Shown: in pieces, positions 36,501-51,500 of the stretch
Layout of the letters: every line of letters starts with the position of its first letter
Numbering within the stretch: position 1 is the stretch's first letter
Assembly (NCBI RefSeq): GCF_032854445.1
Contig: NC_088299.1
Coordinates: 5,619,001 to 5,683,000, forward strand
DNA: 64,000 nucleotides
Source of the DNA: Liolophura sinensis
Lineage: Eukaryota > Mollusca > Polyplacophora > Chitonida > Chitonidae
Reading direction: 5' to 3'
Notes under the pieces: model-generated
Seen by the model: the letters and a program-made list of their open reading frames with translations, nothing else
Told to the model about the DNA's origin: nothing
Databases searched by the model: none
Translations under genes and position numbers: made by a program

Positions 36501-39500
36501 GGATCAGGCCTCAGTGAGGCTTAGTCCACCAGCAGAATCCTGGTTTATGCAGGAATACAATATAATTAAGACGCTCATAAAAAAGAGAAAACAGCGTAGA
36601 GAACAGAAAACATGTATGGACGATAACGTGATAGCTGGCAATACACAGCCGATGAAATACGGTCCCTTGTCTATCTCATAGCACAGAAATCTCGCCCCTA
36701 GCTTGATTTCGTCTTATATAAACTTCGCTCTCCATCACTCCTTATAGCAGAAGTTTATAAAAATATAGGCTAGAGTCCAGGACGCTCTTCAGCTTGAAGG
36801 GCCATTTTACATCCGTTTATATCGGTCTTTTCGGGCATTTCTACTTACGCTTTCATCAAATTCAATGAAAGTCGTTCAATACCTGTTAAAGACAACATGG
36901 TAACAAATGGACAACCAAAGAGACAAACACAGAGAGATTGACAGACAATCAAAGCTTGTGAAAAAGGACTAAATATTGACAAAGAGAATTCACAGATTGA
37001 TGGCTAAATTGCTTTTGAGTACATGTGCTGACTTCCTGTCAAACGGGAATATTGAAAAATCCATGGCCAAAACACACAAACCTTACAGACAGGGCAGTTG
37101 TCAGAGATACTTAAATTAACTCAGAACGTCAAGATAGAGAGTTAAATCCGCTTCGTCGGAAAATACAAAAGAAAAACACAAACGAAATCCCGTTCATTAT
37201 AGCTAATTAGAATTGCACTAAATACGTTGTACACATATTTTAACAGTAAGATGCCTTCATAAAAGGTAATCTGAGAAGAACTAGGTAAAGGTCATCGACC
37301 GCGTTGTGCTAGTCATACTCCTTACAGTGCATGCGTTGCTCACCACCTTTCGCTTTACATCACCGCCACCAATATACAAGCTTGACCTTTGGAGCCCGTA
37401 AGACGCACGTAAGGCTTGTTTACACTTAGCCTCATCACCTGTGTCCTCCCGCGGAACTATTTAATCAGCATTCATCAATAAAAAAGTTTCAGGTTTTAGT
37501 TAGAATCATGTGGTACATACCTTAAATAAAGAGAACACATGTGAATAAAGTACTATTAGAGACAAAGGTTGAGACGGATTGATTTTGTTTTCTGACATCA
37601 CTTCCTGCCTCATCACCGTGACCCCGTGACCGCGGCGTTGTTCAAGATTTCTGTACAAAACTTGCTATTGTCGGCAGTGATGTGAAGCGAAGGGTAGAGA
37701 GTGACACATGGAGGCGACGATGAGAGGCGTATATACCTCACTGTGTGTGATTGGGTGCTCTGCAGTTTTATATACGTGCGTGGCACAGGGAATTTCCAAC
37801 ACACCACAGAAATGAATAAACTACTGGCACCGCTAGTCGCAGTTTGTAATTTAAGATCTAGATATTCCTCTGTATGAGCATACATAATACATATTGTAGA
37901 ATATTGAGATGTAAATATTTATTTATTCGTACTCAGAAATATTTCACTTATACGTCACCGGACAGAATTATGGTGGGGAATACCTATGACCATCCACATG
38001 ATGCTGAGAGACTGACATGTAAATATGATTAAACACCTGTAGAGTTTAGGCCACAGTTGTTCAAATCGTTGTTTAAATGCACAGTGCATAACCACCCAGT
38101 CGATGTGTCGACTACGTCTATCTACTGATCTTTAGTCTGTGAATCACAGGACTGGTCCGAGCTGGTTGACCTGCCTTTGACATTGGACATACGTGCACCA
38201 AAACAGATCAGTATCTTTGTCCTCAATCACTGTGAGGGTTGCTTACATATGACGCAAGAAGACGTCTCACTGCAAGTCAAACAGCGGAGAATGTTTATCA
38301 TGTAAATGACATACCCCTGAGAATAAAGCGTAATACACAACAGATAAATAAATTTCGCAATCATTTTGTCTTTGTATTTCCATAAATTGAACAGCAAATG
38401 CTTTTGTTTTTATGAATCTGGAATTATTGCCTTACTCTACTGTGATGTGGAAGAACTTCCACAGTCTCAGTTCGACACACCGTAATTATGCCATTACGAA
38501 AATCGGATAGAAGTTTATACCCTATCTTGTTTTTAAATATTTTACATCAGATAAGTCGAAGTTTTAATATGTGAAATAAAAAATCCAAATTGCGAGAGTA
38601 GACGAGTCTTCCACCGAGCACGACATAAAGAACGTGACACTTTTCATGAATAGAATTAGCATTGAAATCGGTCTCAGTTTGATGTCTTGTCCCAAGAGAC
38701 ATCGGCATGGTTCACATTTGTAACATCTATGTGGAACGTGTATTTGTGGCTATGCTCTGCAGACGATTTTAGAAAGCCTGCTTGGAATAATTTATAATTC
38801 TCATATATTGCGTATTTTATGCATCCAGATTTAAGATAGTAACAGATTTTATCGTATGTCAAGTGTTCCAAAATTTAACTTTGAAGACTTAAAGAAATAA
38901 AAATTCCTATAAATAAACCAGTCTTCAATAAAGCTTGAGGACGTGAATCTGTGCTTGGTGGATTTCGGTTCGCCAGAATATATATTGTGTATTTGATTCC
39001 ATAGATTGGCCATGCTTTCGTGTCTAAAATATTTATTTATTTTACATGAATTATTTTTGGTGTTGAATATCATTACTAAAGAAATTTCTCATGATTTATA
39101 AAGTAATGTTGAAATAGACCGATAGAGCAGCTTGCAGGTTACTTGATAATTACATTCACTGTCATGACATGCTGTAGTTTCGAGATAGGAAAGCCCGGAC
39201 GCCTAACTATCAATGATGTTAAGAGCAAATAAAATTATACCGCTTTGTGGATAAGTAAAGCACGTAATGTATCGATGCATCCATAAATTCTAACCGATCG
39301 GCTGAATTTATCCCATGACCTCTAATTACAGGGAAACCATTATACTCTAGATGACCACCTGAAAATGAGATGAACTGAGTATCAAGAAGGGCTCTGAAAT
39401 TTTATATGTGTCCATAAATGTCATCGTGGGTAATTTACGGCTTTGTCCTGCACTTTTATCATTCCAGGTGCTTAGACCATTTCGTAAGGTATTACGCTTC

Positions 39501-42500
39501 CTGTGAATTTTGCGTATATATTAGTATATCGTTTATATTTATTCAAAGATTACAGCATTCTGTTCATCATGCAGGGCATAGATGTCATTATCAGGTCAGA
39601 CTTTGGCGTCCTGTTCTACATCGCGGTGGTAAAAAAGAAGACATACACACTCGGGAAATGGCGGATTTTTTGCCTCGGTCCGACAGATACCTTCCGCTGC
39701 TTAAGAGTCTTTGCGCATTTTAATGGCGGTTCGATGAAGATAAATGCTGCTGACGTGTGTTATGTGATGCCAGCACCTCTCAGAGACAATCTGTGTCCGA
39801 TTGATGACTTCAATGACCTACATTTTATCGAGCGCGAGGATTTATGACCGGATGTATATGTCGTTGCACAGTAATGCTGTCATTGTCAGTGTCAGCATTG
39901 AAAGCTTATTTCATCAACGGACATGCGCTTATCGCTTCATTACCCCCATTCACTGTTAAAGTATTCGTTAGCCTTCTCAGATCTTTGACCATGGCAGGAT
40001 CATCTCAAATCCCGATAGATCCTCAATAAGACTGCTGAAGCCTGAATGTCTGATGTGCCTTTGGTCTGATTTTTATTGCCTTCACATTTTTTGGCATAAA
40101 AACTCAGTGTTGATGAGGTTGAGAAAGAGGGGATGTAACGACACGCGTTACATTGTCAGAGCATGATATTGAATGCTAGACTAGTGTTTTAAATAGCAAA
40201 TAATAACAAGTTAATAAGAAATGTGTTTATTAGAAGTGGACAAAGGTTGAGGAATTAAGGCTGGCATCACGGCTTAAGCCTATTTATGCATTTACATGCA
40301 TATTTGGAATAAAACGTCAACTCAGATAAATTGACAATAGTCCGTATTTTTTGCCAGCTATGGCACTGTCGTATCTGCTCTGGTCTCACTCTCTATGCTT
40401 GTACGTCTTTAATTATATTGTATTGATGAAGGTGTTGCATATAAATCTTTCTACGAAGGTGACTGATAGATTTGTTAAACCTCTACATCTATATGGTCAT
40501 TGGCATTTCGGTTATATGTGGTAGTTGCAAAAACAGTAAACAGGGGATTTATCCTCGTCATCTGGGGGAATCTACCCGATTCTGACTGGAATTAACCTAA
40601 GAAACATGTGGGCACTGGTAAGTTGGCAAAAATTCCATTCATCAAATCAGTTCTGATCGAGACTGGGAAAAAACCTTCATTCACTTTCTTTAGCCAGACT
40701 GTAAAAAGTTCTCTTGAGACGTTTGACTAGCTGGTGTAAAGATCACAATAAAAACCAACTCGTAATAAAAGTTATTGCTGTGGAAAAAAAATAAATGGCA
40801 ACTAAAGCAACAAACAAAAAATAGGCCTGGTGACCCCAAAAATATGAATTGTTTCTTTAGTGTTTGGTCATACATTTCAAAAAAGCTTCTCAGGAGGGAA
40901 TATTATTCCTTTCGAAGGAAACGGGTAGCCTAATGAGGTGTTCGTGGTAGGAATTGTGCAAGGCGTTATATTATCCAGACCACCTCGTCTAGTCTTATCA
41001 GCGGTTTTGTCTGCGGTATTCCGCGTGTGTTCTTGATCAATAATGCACCGGGGAAACTAGCAACAGTTAATTTGTTTTCAGACCCAGAGCGCGTTCTGAT
41101 CCAGACGTCGTTAGGTGGTGTTACAACGAAACAAAATAGCATTGTCTGTACGGCTGCAGGAAGTAATTTATCACCCGCAGACGTTCGGTATTTTACAGAA
41201 GGCTCGCCATTACCACCCACATCTGTCGCCTGAATGGCAGGCGAAGCAATCTCTTTTTCCTCACAAGATGCCACTTCTGTCAATGGTCGAGATCTTTGTC
41301 AACACTCCAGAGAGAAAGCAGTAAAGAGGCCACCCGGAGCTCTCCACTAGACTTCGTGTTTTCAGAATCACCAGAATCTTCTGCTTCAGAAATGTAAAAT
41401 TAGATGACCCCAGTCAGCATAAGCCTTTGGAGCTTACAGAGAAAACTGAATCTATGTTTAATGTAGTAAAAGAAAACAATAACTGTTTTTATTCCGAGTG
41501 AACAGGAAAAACATTTATTATGCAACAGTGATTAAAAGAAAAGTAGCATTTAAAAGGTCAACCGAAAGGAGAAGGTAGTGTCATCACGTTCTGGGACAAA
41601 AGGGGGCTGTTAAGTTGATTGTAAATCAGTAAGATCGCAGTCCCTGCCCCACATGTACCTCCAACTAACGCCCACCCAGCACAGAGGGATAAAAATCTGC
41701 GATGGTCGTAGCTCACAATTGAAACTTTCAATCGGCTGTATGCTGCTGCGTATATCCACAATCTGCTCCAAAAAGAATGTTCCACATAGGTACAAATACA
41801 TTTACGCACCCTGAGTGAGGGCATGATTTTCGCCTCAGTTTATTGCAACATATGCAATTTACTTACAAAAACATGTTAAGAAAAATGATTTATGCGCTAT
41901 TGCTTTTCAATGGAGATACAGAAGTGATTCTAATTGGCTGGTGTGAGAGAAAGACAGGCCCAGGCTATGCCTAACCTAAGCTGAATTTTAGGCATGGTAC
42001 ATCCAATGCAGTTTGTTTAGCACAAGAAAACCTATCTTTACTATCAGCCAGTCAGAATCAATTTTGTATCCATTTAATCATAATGATGTAGAACTCTTTT
42101 AAAAATAAGGGCAAGAAAAGTTTCTGACGAGTACATTGTCCATTTGTGCACATTACTTTCATATACGAGTCAAACTTAGCATACCATCTCCTTTATAACT
42201 TAATAAACTTACGACCACCTCACATTACAGTGCAATGAACGGTTTACAATCGATTGTAGCTGCGATCCATTTGTATAAGTGATATCTTATCCTGATCACA
42301 AAGCCAGTGTGCAAAGACGATAGAAGTCTGTGTTATTTTGCGAGTTCCTTAGACAGTTTACAATCACTTTACATTTCATTCGTGCATTATAAACGAAGAT
42401 GACTTTTGGAGATAGGTCTCAGTCACCAGCTCTTGCTGTTCCAGCAAAGAAGACCTCCGTGTCTCCGTGGCAGCACAGTGACCCATCAGGCTCTCACCAA

Positions 42501-45500
42501 TACGATGAGTGTGAGTTCAAGTCCAAATTATGCTGACTTCCTCTCCGGTCGTACGTGGGAAGGTCTGGCACAAACAGCGGATAGTTGTGTGTTTCCCTCA
42601 GGCACCGCCCGGTTTCCTCCGACCATAATGCTGGCTGCCGACATATAAATGAAATATTCTTGAGTACCGCCTAAAAATCCAGTCAAACAAAGAAAAATAA
42701 ACCGTTCAACCGTTCGCCTCACCGCAAATTTATGTATTTCTGGCCTTATTCAATGTTGCGCTCATTCGGGAGAGGGAGCGTGGGAACATGCCTTGACTTC
42801 TGAATGGGCTGCCTTTTCATGGCTTACACGCGCTGGGCGGTAAGACAGTTATGGTAGGGTTACTTTTGGCCTTGGAATCAGCTGGAAAGGTTAATTTCCA
42901 CTTGTGTGCCATCTTGCGTCAACCAAATGCCTTAGAATTTGTGAGTCGCAGGAAAATGCACTCGCCTGACAAGTAGTTGTCGTAGTTGCTAATGAGATTA
43001 TCTAATTGGCGTCTAATCCCAAAATTTAAGCTGTTGTACTATTTATGTGGAGATGACTGGGATTTTCGGGCTATATATACTCAATCTTATTATACTGAAC
43101 ATGTAAAATCGTGATATTGTGTTTGCATCCTTTTACGAATTAACATGTATAATTCTTTCAGACTAATGGTGCTGAATTCTGCTTAAACAATCACCTTGCG
43201 CGTGAAATGCAGGACTTATCAGGCTGAAGCATTTGGCAGGTTTTGATACTTTTTGGCTTGTCGCTCGATCAGCAAAAGGAAAGTAGCCAAGTGCTGTGAG
43301 ATCATGACACTGATAATGAGTGGAAAATCATGTCTTTGGCATGACGCAGCACAATAATTACTTGTATGTAGACATTGATTTACGTCAAGGTGACAACGTC
43401 CTGCTATGGTACAATTGATAGTACGTGTTGTCTTAACACAGGCGAAAGCGAGCGAACAAAAGGTACAATGGTCAACCTTACAGAAAACACTGGAGATTGT
43501 AAAGCTGCCAAAATATTTGATTCCTGACAGTGTCAGACTTCATTCTAACCTACTCGTGTGGGCTAACAACTTAGAAAAGTTGTTCTCGCAATTCTTCATG
43601 TGGCAATGGTCAAGATTTATGTTACTAGTGAGATTGTCGTCTTCATTTTCTTATCTGAACTGCACTGTTGGCAATTGTGTCTGCCATACTGTCTCATTCA
43701 GTGAACCGTGTAGACCTTTTCACAAGTGCATCAATCCAAATAAAGGGGAGGCTACGTGTTTCTTTACTACTACTAAGACATCTTATAGTTCCGCCTGATT
43801 GAGCTTGTACAAATGTAGAGAACATCGTGATTTAAACTGACACACCTGTCTTGGAAGATTGATGTACAATAAAAGCTGTATACAGGCTTCAGTCTTTTCC
43901 CTAACATTTGTTTCATGTTTACCCATATACTTAGCCTTCACTTGCTATGACCTTGTTACATGACCTGCTGCCATTTTTCTTGATGAAATCGGTTAACTGC
44001 TTGTTCTCGACGCAGCCTTTGGCCATTGGGTTAGTAGGCTCGATCTCAACCCAGCTTAGTTCAACGACTGAGGTAGATTTGTCAGGTACGCTCAAAAAGC
44101 AAATGTTTACAGTAAGAAAATCAATCGTTAACTTTAAGAAAAGACTGTTGTTTGAATGGCGCTATGATGTGTTCTGTTATTATAACACAATATCGTGTTA
44201 TATTCAACGTTATATCCGCTTAGTCTAATAGAATCTTTATGTTGATTCTTCCCGGCTCTTCTCGGTTTCTTACCACCATAATGCTGGCCTCCGTCGTATA
44301 TTTGAAATATTCTTCAGTGCGTTGTAAAGCACCAATGAAATAAATAAATCAATAAATAAATCAATAAATAAATCAATAAATAAATAATTCTTTATGTAGA
44401 ATTAATAGTTGTTGTAATAACAGAATACACTCTAGCATCACTTTTTAGTTACATAATTTGGTACACTTTTAAAGTGTAGATGTTATATGTAAAGGGCACA
44501 CTAATGTGCCTGTGAAGTGAAATATTCTTGAGTACGGCATAAAACACCAATCAAATAAATAAATAAATAATGTGCCTGCGCAGATTGGTTATATTTAGTG
44601 TGTACAGGTAGTACCATCTTGTATAGTTTGCACACAACTGATTTTAGTGAGTACAAGGCCAAAGGCAAATGCATACACACGCTCCACACACTAAGGTTTG
44701 CTCCATCCAAAAATCACATCGATGCCACATTGGTGTAAATATTTTGGCTCCAGCGTTAATTACCACTCACGTAAATGAATATTTTTTTGGTGTCAAGGCT
44801 TTCGTTCGATGTATTATAAGGTCCTGCATTTTCGTGGCTATCAGGGCTTTCAAAAACTTCTTTTTGCAAATGTGGTCGCCTTTTCGAATTTGGCCTTCAC
44901 GTCAGGTGGCGCCTCTCTACATGTTTGTTGCAAGCAGGTTGACATCATTATACGGACGCTTGTAGACGGTAGTGCACATAGGGCGAATATTGAGGCTATT
45001 TTATTTATATATTTGGCTGGTGTTTGGCGCCGTACTCAGGAATATTTCACTCTTACGACAGCGGCGAGCCTTGCGATGGCAGGAGACTGGGCAAAGCCCG
45101 GAGGATAGAGGATATTCATGTACACACCCAATGAATGTGGATATCACAAAAAAGTGTTACAGTGTACGGACGTGGGAACACACAGCTTGGATATTTTTTA
45201 TGAAGCTTTTAAAGGAAATGATAATACACACATCTGTAAGGAGAATATTACACACAAATTTGTAGCCCGAGACATCGGTCTAAGGATAGCATATGTATAC
45301 TGAAACGCGGGGACCGCTGTCCACCCTTAGCCCCAGAGTTATGTAGACGCGATTCCGGTATAATGCTTACAAAGAGCTACTCTCTCGCTCAATTCTGATA
45401 AATGCGCGCAAGATTCGTCCTGAATACACATTAAGCACGGCAAGTCTGAAAGCTAAAATATTTATGCACATTTTGCCACAATTGTTACTTGACTTTACAT

Positions 45501-48500
45501 CACCATTCTCCTGTAAATCTTAGCCAAAGTCTAAAATAGGCTCGTATTTAGCAGGTCGCCGTGCGCTGCCATGTTTTTAAAATCTGGGTGATCGAGGCCC
45601 ACATGCGCATCAGCGGTTGGCCTTTCCGTGACATTTAGAATGGAACGGTTGCCGAAGACTCCATCTCTCCCCTCCAACTTCCATCTTTTTTGTTCTTACT
45701 GCAAACTTAATTTGGCATTTCGCACAAATTGTGGGGTGTGTGATTCCTCTCCAAAGCTTTCAGACAATTGCAAATTCGTGTCTCCGCAATAACATGGCTC
45801 TCTGTCTGTCATAACTGACAATCAGCTGATCAAAACATAGACACGTCGTGAAAGGTCAACCACGCATGCACGGGAAGCAACAGCCCGATATATTATTTAT
45901 TTATTTATTTGGTCGGTGTTTTACGCCGTACTCAAGAATATTTCACTTATACGACGGCGGCCAGCATTATGGTGGGAGAAACCTGGCATAGCCCGGGGGA
46001 AACCCACGACCATCCACAGGTTGACAGACCTTGCCACGTACGGCCGAAGAGGCAGCGAGTACACGATTTATTAGGTCACGATGTCGACACAAGATGTAAA
46101 TGTAAATGAGTTTTGTCCGTTAAATGCATGTATTGGTTCATTTTGCATGGATTTTTGTGGCGTGGAGTTTCTACGCGCTAAGCTGTTTTTAACCACCACT
46201 ATTTTAACTTGGAAGACTCATCGGCTGTGATCTACGCCAAACCCCACATTAAAAAATCACAGCCGAGATCCTTGGCTAATAAATTAGAAGAAAGAGATGG
46301 TATAAGTGTTCAGAATTGCGTGGCGCATAACTTTACATGGGATGTTACACATTACTTTGCAGACAAGTATACGCATACGTTGTACAAACGAGATTGAACT
46401 TAACTTTAGTGGTGGCTGTGAGTTGGTCCGGCAGCTCATGCTGGCTTAATCTTCGGCCGTACGTGGGAAGGTCTGCCAGCAACCTGCGGATGGTCGTGTA
46501 TTTGCCCCGGGCTCTGCCCGGTTTCCTCCCACCATTATGCTGGCTGCCATCGTATAAGTGAAATGTTCATGAGTAAGGAGTAAAACAACAATCAAATAAA
46601 TAAATAAATAAAGTTTAATGGTTTACAGACTAACGCACTGACAATCAAACATCCGTAATAACATTTCCCAATTATTTTTCTCACAACGAATGCACGCACT
46701 ATTGGTACCACAAGCACGACTACGTCCACAACACTAGGGTATGAGTTCCTAAACCTTTTCACATTTCTCAAGGATCGATATTTCTCGCCAAATTGTGAAT
46801 CAAGCTATGAACAGGGCCGGCGTGTACATATCGAGAAACTATTAACTGTGGAAAAAATAACCTTCTTTGAAATCGTGTCTTTATTGATATTCAGCTAATT
46901 TTAAAGAACCACTGTCTGCAATCTGTCGCCGGTTTCATTGAACCGCGCCAGCAGTATAATCGAAAAAATGCTCAGATGTAAAGTCTGCAACGTGTGATAT
47001 CGCTATTGAGAACGTAATAACGGGTTCCTTGTTGTTGTTGCGCACATTCAATTAATTCTCTCCTCCAATAGAAGAGCGTTTCCTTGGATATTTGCCAATA
47101 GAAATTCTAACTTTCTTTGCCTGATTATGTCAACAGTCGAGATTTCGGCTGACTGGGAGAAAATAGTGCTCCATGCATTGGAGAAAGGGTATATCACCAA
47201 AGAGTTCACAGCACGGTCTTGTGTCACTGTGAAAACTAAACAAAATTTTGTCTTTGAATCGCCACAGTTCTGTTAAGGTGATAGGGCGTGATAGCGTTTG
47301 GCAGAATAATATAAACGTAATTGTTGAACGCGCGAGGGTCCATTTCACATTTGTCTGAAAGGTACACTTAATACTTCATCACAATGCTTAATTTGTGATA
47401 TGGAAATGTGAAATTACAGTGTCTGCCCATTAAATCATGTGTACACAAATGAATTTTCTGTGTTCCTGAAAAAAAGCGTTAAAAATCTGGAACATTCTGA
47501 CATTCCGCCAAACTGGTATTGTAGAATTTTCGTCTCGTGTGTGAATCCTTTGTGATGTTGTTTTATAATTAAGTTGGCATCGTGCAGAGGCATTAATGCT
47601 AAGTGTTTGACCAATAAAAGCTCCCTAATCGTGTTACACGAAGCTCACTGTACAAATCAAAACCGAAAGTACGACATTTGCCACAGCGTGTCCTCAATTA
47701 CACAACAACTACCTGTAAAAAGTAAAAGGTACATGTATATGTTCCTATATTAATACTTTACTCACAATGAAACAAGCCCAATTCTGCAACATCTACGACC
47801 ACACCCCCAATATCGACGTCATCTTACTCTCCGGACTACCTTTAAGCAAGGGTCACATGCTAAAAGATAGGATGTCATAAAACTGATTAATTCAATATTA
47901 AAATATAAGATGTCAAAACATTTGGCAGGCCAATCAACCAAACAGCAGATCCAGCAAGTCATAGCGATCCTTATCGGAGAAAGGAATGCTATTACAGACT
48001 CATTTATCTTGTGCCTGCTACATACCTAAGATTACAGTTCTAACTCTGCAGCCTTTTTACCAGACATTTTTCTTAAAACACGTGTCTCACGTCTCCAAGA
48101 CGAGATTAATAATTCCATAGATCGATATATCAAAGACGGGAATATTTGGACCAAAATTTCCATATTTTGGTCGGGAATATATCGCCCTTGTAAATAAATA
48201 TGGACAGCGCGTCTAGAATGTCTGGCATTCTGCGTCGTAATTGTGCCTAAATCCGCTTAACCCGAGGTTAGCGACTGTGTATTCATCGTGTTGAATTTAA
48301 TCGCCACGTTGGACATTGAACAGTTGAAATCAGAATGCAAATGAGACGCATATGTTATTATCGACAGCTGATATTCTAGTATGGTGCACGATTTGAATAC
48401 TGATTTCACTCAGTCACCTGTAACATACCTTTCGTCTTTCCAATATCGTCGAAAACTGTTGAATGTTTCTCTTTGCATGATTCCGTCCTATTTTCGTACT

Positions 48501-51500
48501 TTATATACTTTTAAGCGTCGTTTTGGCAATTAGACTTGCGATTATTGACCCGGAACGTCCTTATTGGTTGACGTCTGGTATACGAATGTCTGTGTCTCAC
48601 AGAACCATAGTTTTACCATGCACCGTTATCCCTGTTGACAGCTTTGCTGCTAAGGGCCTTACGCTGGTATTTTTATGCATATACGAGAACTGTCGGAATT
48701 TCGATGAAACCTTGGCTGAGTTTAATAGACCAGATTTTAACGGTAATAGCTGTCACCATCTGTGTGACCATGACACTGTTGTCGCCTCTCTGCTTTTACT
48801 ATTTTTTCCTGTAATCTTATAGAATGTGTCGATGTATTCGACGTCAACTTTGATTTCGGAAAGTTTACCTTTCACATGGTATTTAGTTTATTTACCGTTA
48901 TTCCTTTCCCTTATCTGTTGGCAGAGTTTCTTGCGCCATCTGTTGAAGCAAGCTAAGCGGGATGCGGATATCACAGAAGAACAACTCATCGTGTACGCGG
49001 ATACAATGGTAACTACATGCTTACATCTCTCATTTATTATTGTAATAATCACCGTAATATTGCTGTCATTGTCAACATTATCATCATCATTACCGCTGCC
49101 GATGATTTTCACCTCTCTTAATTCATAAGCGAACAACAAAGATATTATGCCGTTGTAAACTGGCTTTAATGTATATCTGTATAATAAAGACTCGTGGTTG
49201 CATTTAGACTCTCTTGAGCGCCACGCTTTCGTTGTTTTTGGGAAACTTAAGCGCTCAACAGCATATTGTTCCTTTCGTTGAAGACGACTTCACCAATAAG
49301 GCGTGTAAGTACTTCATAAGCGGGAAAGTTTGTCACTAGATCGTTGGTTTTCCTCTGGCACCTCGGTTACGCCACCCAGAAAGTGACTACTATGGTATAA
49401 GAGGAAAATTCTTGAGTATGATGTCGACTAATTAAAGAAACACACTGATGAATATGTACATGTAGACCTGCATTTTGTGGGTTTTGTGACGAATTCAATT
49501 AATCCCAAACGCCAAAATGTTTTACTTTTTAGGAAAACTGCACATTATTTAGACTATATTCCCCTCCAGGATTCCATAAGTTTAATACCCGTGTATCTGA
49601 AACTGTAGTTCGGACGCAGAGATAGTTCTGATGCAGAGATAACTGAGCCCTGTAACTTGATTGTATTAAATGTAACAACACGGAGCACGTAATGTGCGGA
49701 CGTGCATATTGTTGTCTCTCTTATGGCTATCATTATTATTATTATTATGGCAGTAGTCATAATCACTACCAACGCCTTCATCATCCGTGTCATTAGTTTT
49801 TTTTTTATCTATCAATGTGATTGCAACATCAAACGCGATGCATAAGCATGGGACATATATGAAACGGAAAAAGATAATCAAATTGATCAGGAAAGATATT
49901 CATTAGTCCTTATTCAGCGTTTTAACTCAGAAACAAAATCCACGTGACGTGTACATGTATCCAACGATACAAATCTGAAACAAAAATGAGCTGCACATTG
50001 AAGGTCAACAGTGCTAAAATTTTCCTCTTTGTGGTAACATTTCGAAAAAGACAATGGAAAGTGGTTTGAACCTGGTATATTTTAATAAAAATTTTAATTA
50101 TTTATTTACTTGATTGTTGTTTAGGGTTATACTGAACTTTGCAGTTTACGATGGCGATAAATCACTGAGAAATTATTCACCAACTTAGTGGAAGACACGT
50201 GGTCGTCGACGAACGTTAAAATGCGCAAACGGTCTCTCGAGTGTCGTCAACCTCTTGCCGCCACCAAGGCTCGAAAGAAGAGTATTAATTACGATTTTAA
50301 AGTTCGTACATAGATATACTTCACCTAACACAAACTCTCGGCGCCAAACGTGACTTTTTTTGCAAAATGACAGAACTAACATGTTTTATGTTGTAACAAG
50401 CAAATCTCACCCAAACACGTCTAAATCGTGATCTCACGTCACACGCATTTCGCGTCTAAAGCTGGCCCAAGTTCCTTCTATGGGCTTCTGAGCATAACGC
50501 TAAAATTCATCTTGACCATCATCATCTTTATACCAGCACACCATTCACCAACACGTTCAGTGGCACGTGTGCCGTGTGTTGTGAAAGCCATCGTCACTTC
50601 ACTTCGCTGCCTTGTTAACAAATGAATTTGGATCAATACAACATCTGCATCTGGAGATAGAAATCTTCAAGCATCAGTCAGGTATATCCACATACATACA
50701 CGAATGTGGCTCTTCACACTAGACCCATCCAGGCTTTTCTCACTGAATAAACACTATTACCTTTCGACATGTCCGAATGTGCGGAGGTAGATGACCTGAA
50801 AGTTCGTCCATGACCTAGTTTCGCATTTACCTGATTCTGAGCGTTCTGTTGATCTTAGAAAGGTGTGTTGGGATTTGTTTTTAAGGTATGACGACGCCCT
50901 GGTCAAAAATTCCAACATTCATCACTGATTGTAATACTTTGTTACATTTATGTGTATCTAGAAATGCACCTGTTTGGAGGGGATTTTAGATCTTTTACCA
51001 TCGTTTTCAGTGCACAGTTTGAATGACATATTGATCCGCTGAATTCTAAATGCTCTCTCTCTCTTTCTCTCCGCTCTGATGTTCACAGTTACAGCTGTTC
51101 GATCGAAATCGAGATGGGAAGCTGCAGTTGAGTGAGATGGCGAAGTAAGTTCCCCTGATTTAGGTCGATTACCATCGTTCCATTCAACAGAAACAAGGAC
51201 CATGGCTCTCTTTTGTTGACACAAAGTGTAAACCTCATTTCCTAGCACTCAGACATTCCGATAAAAAACATTTCTATTGTATGATCATTCCAGTCATTGT
51301 TAGCTAGCTGGACTGAACTTGGAAATTCCGACTAGCAAGATGCTGGTAACTAGGAAGTGCCAATAGCCTGTTTCTGGATGGCACAAGTGCAATTTACTAT
51401 CTATCAAACATTAAAACAAAAATCATTTAAGTTTTGTCATACTTACCAAATGATATCTGGACTGTTTTTGCAAATCTTGAAGAATTCATTAATTAAGTAA

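Larger units (their letters stand above)
33295..48924 (+). other. 15.6-kb intron between EF3 exon and EF3/EF4 linker exon
   Basis: The proteins on either side join exactly as in the family, so this is a single intron. About a fifth of it can be assigned to SINEs and M elements, including the nearly complete 35533-36552 element. The rest shows no recognised gene apart from a doubtful minus-strand exon at 41558-41824. Confidence 0.85.

Noticed and set aside
40966-41324. Overlapping frames on both strands
   Set aside because: Neither is recognised, the minus frame opens only at a TTG, and a stop lies just upstream. Left as unexplained intron sequence.
43406-43798. 130-codon + strand frame
   Set aside because: No motif and no support from context; length alone is not evidence in a 64-kb window.
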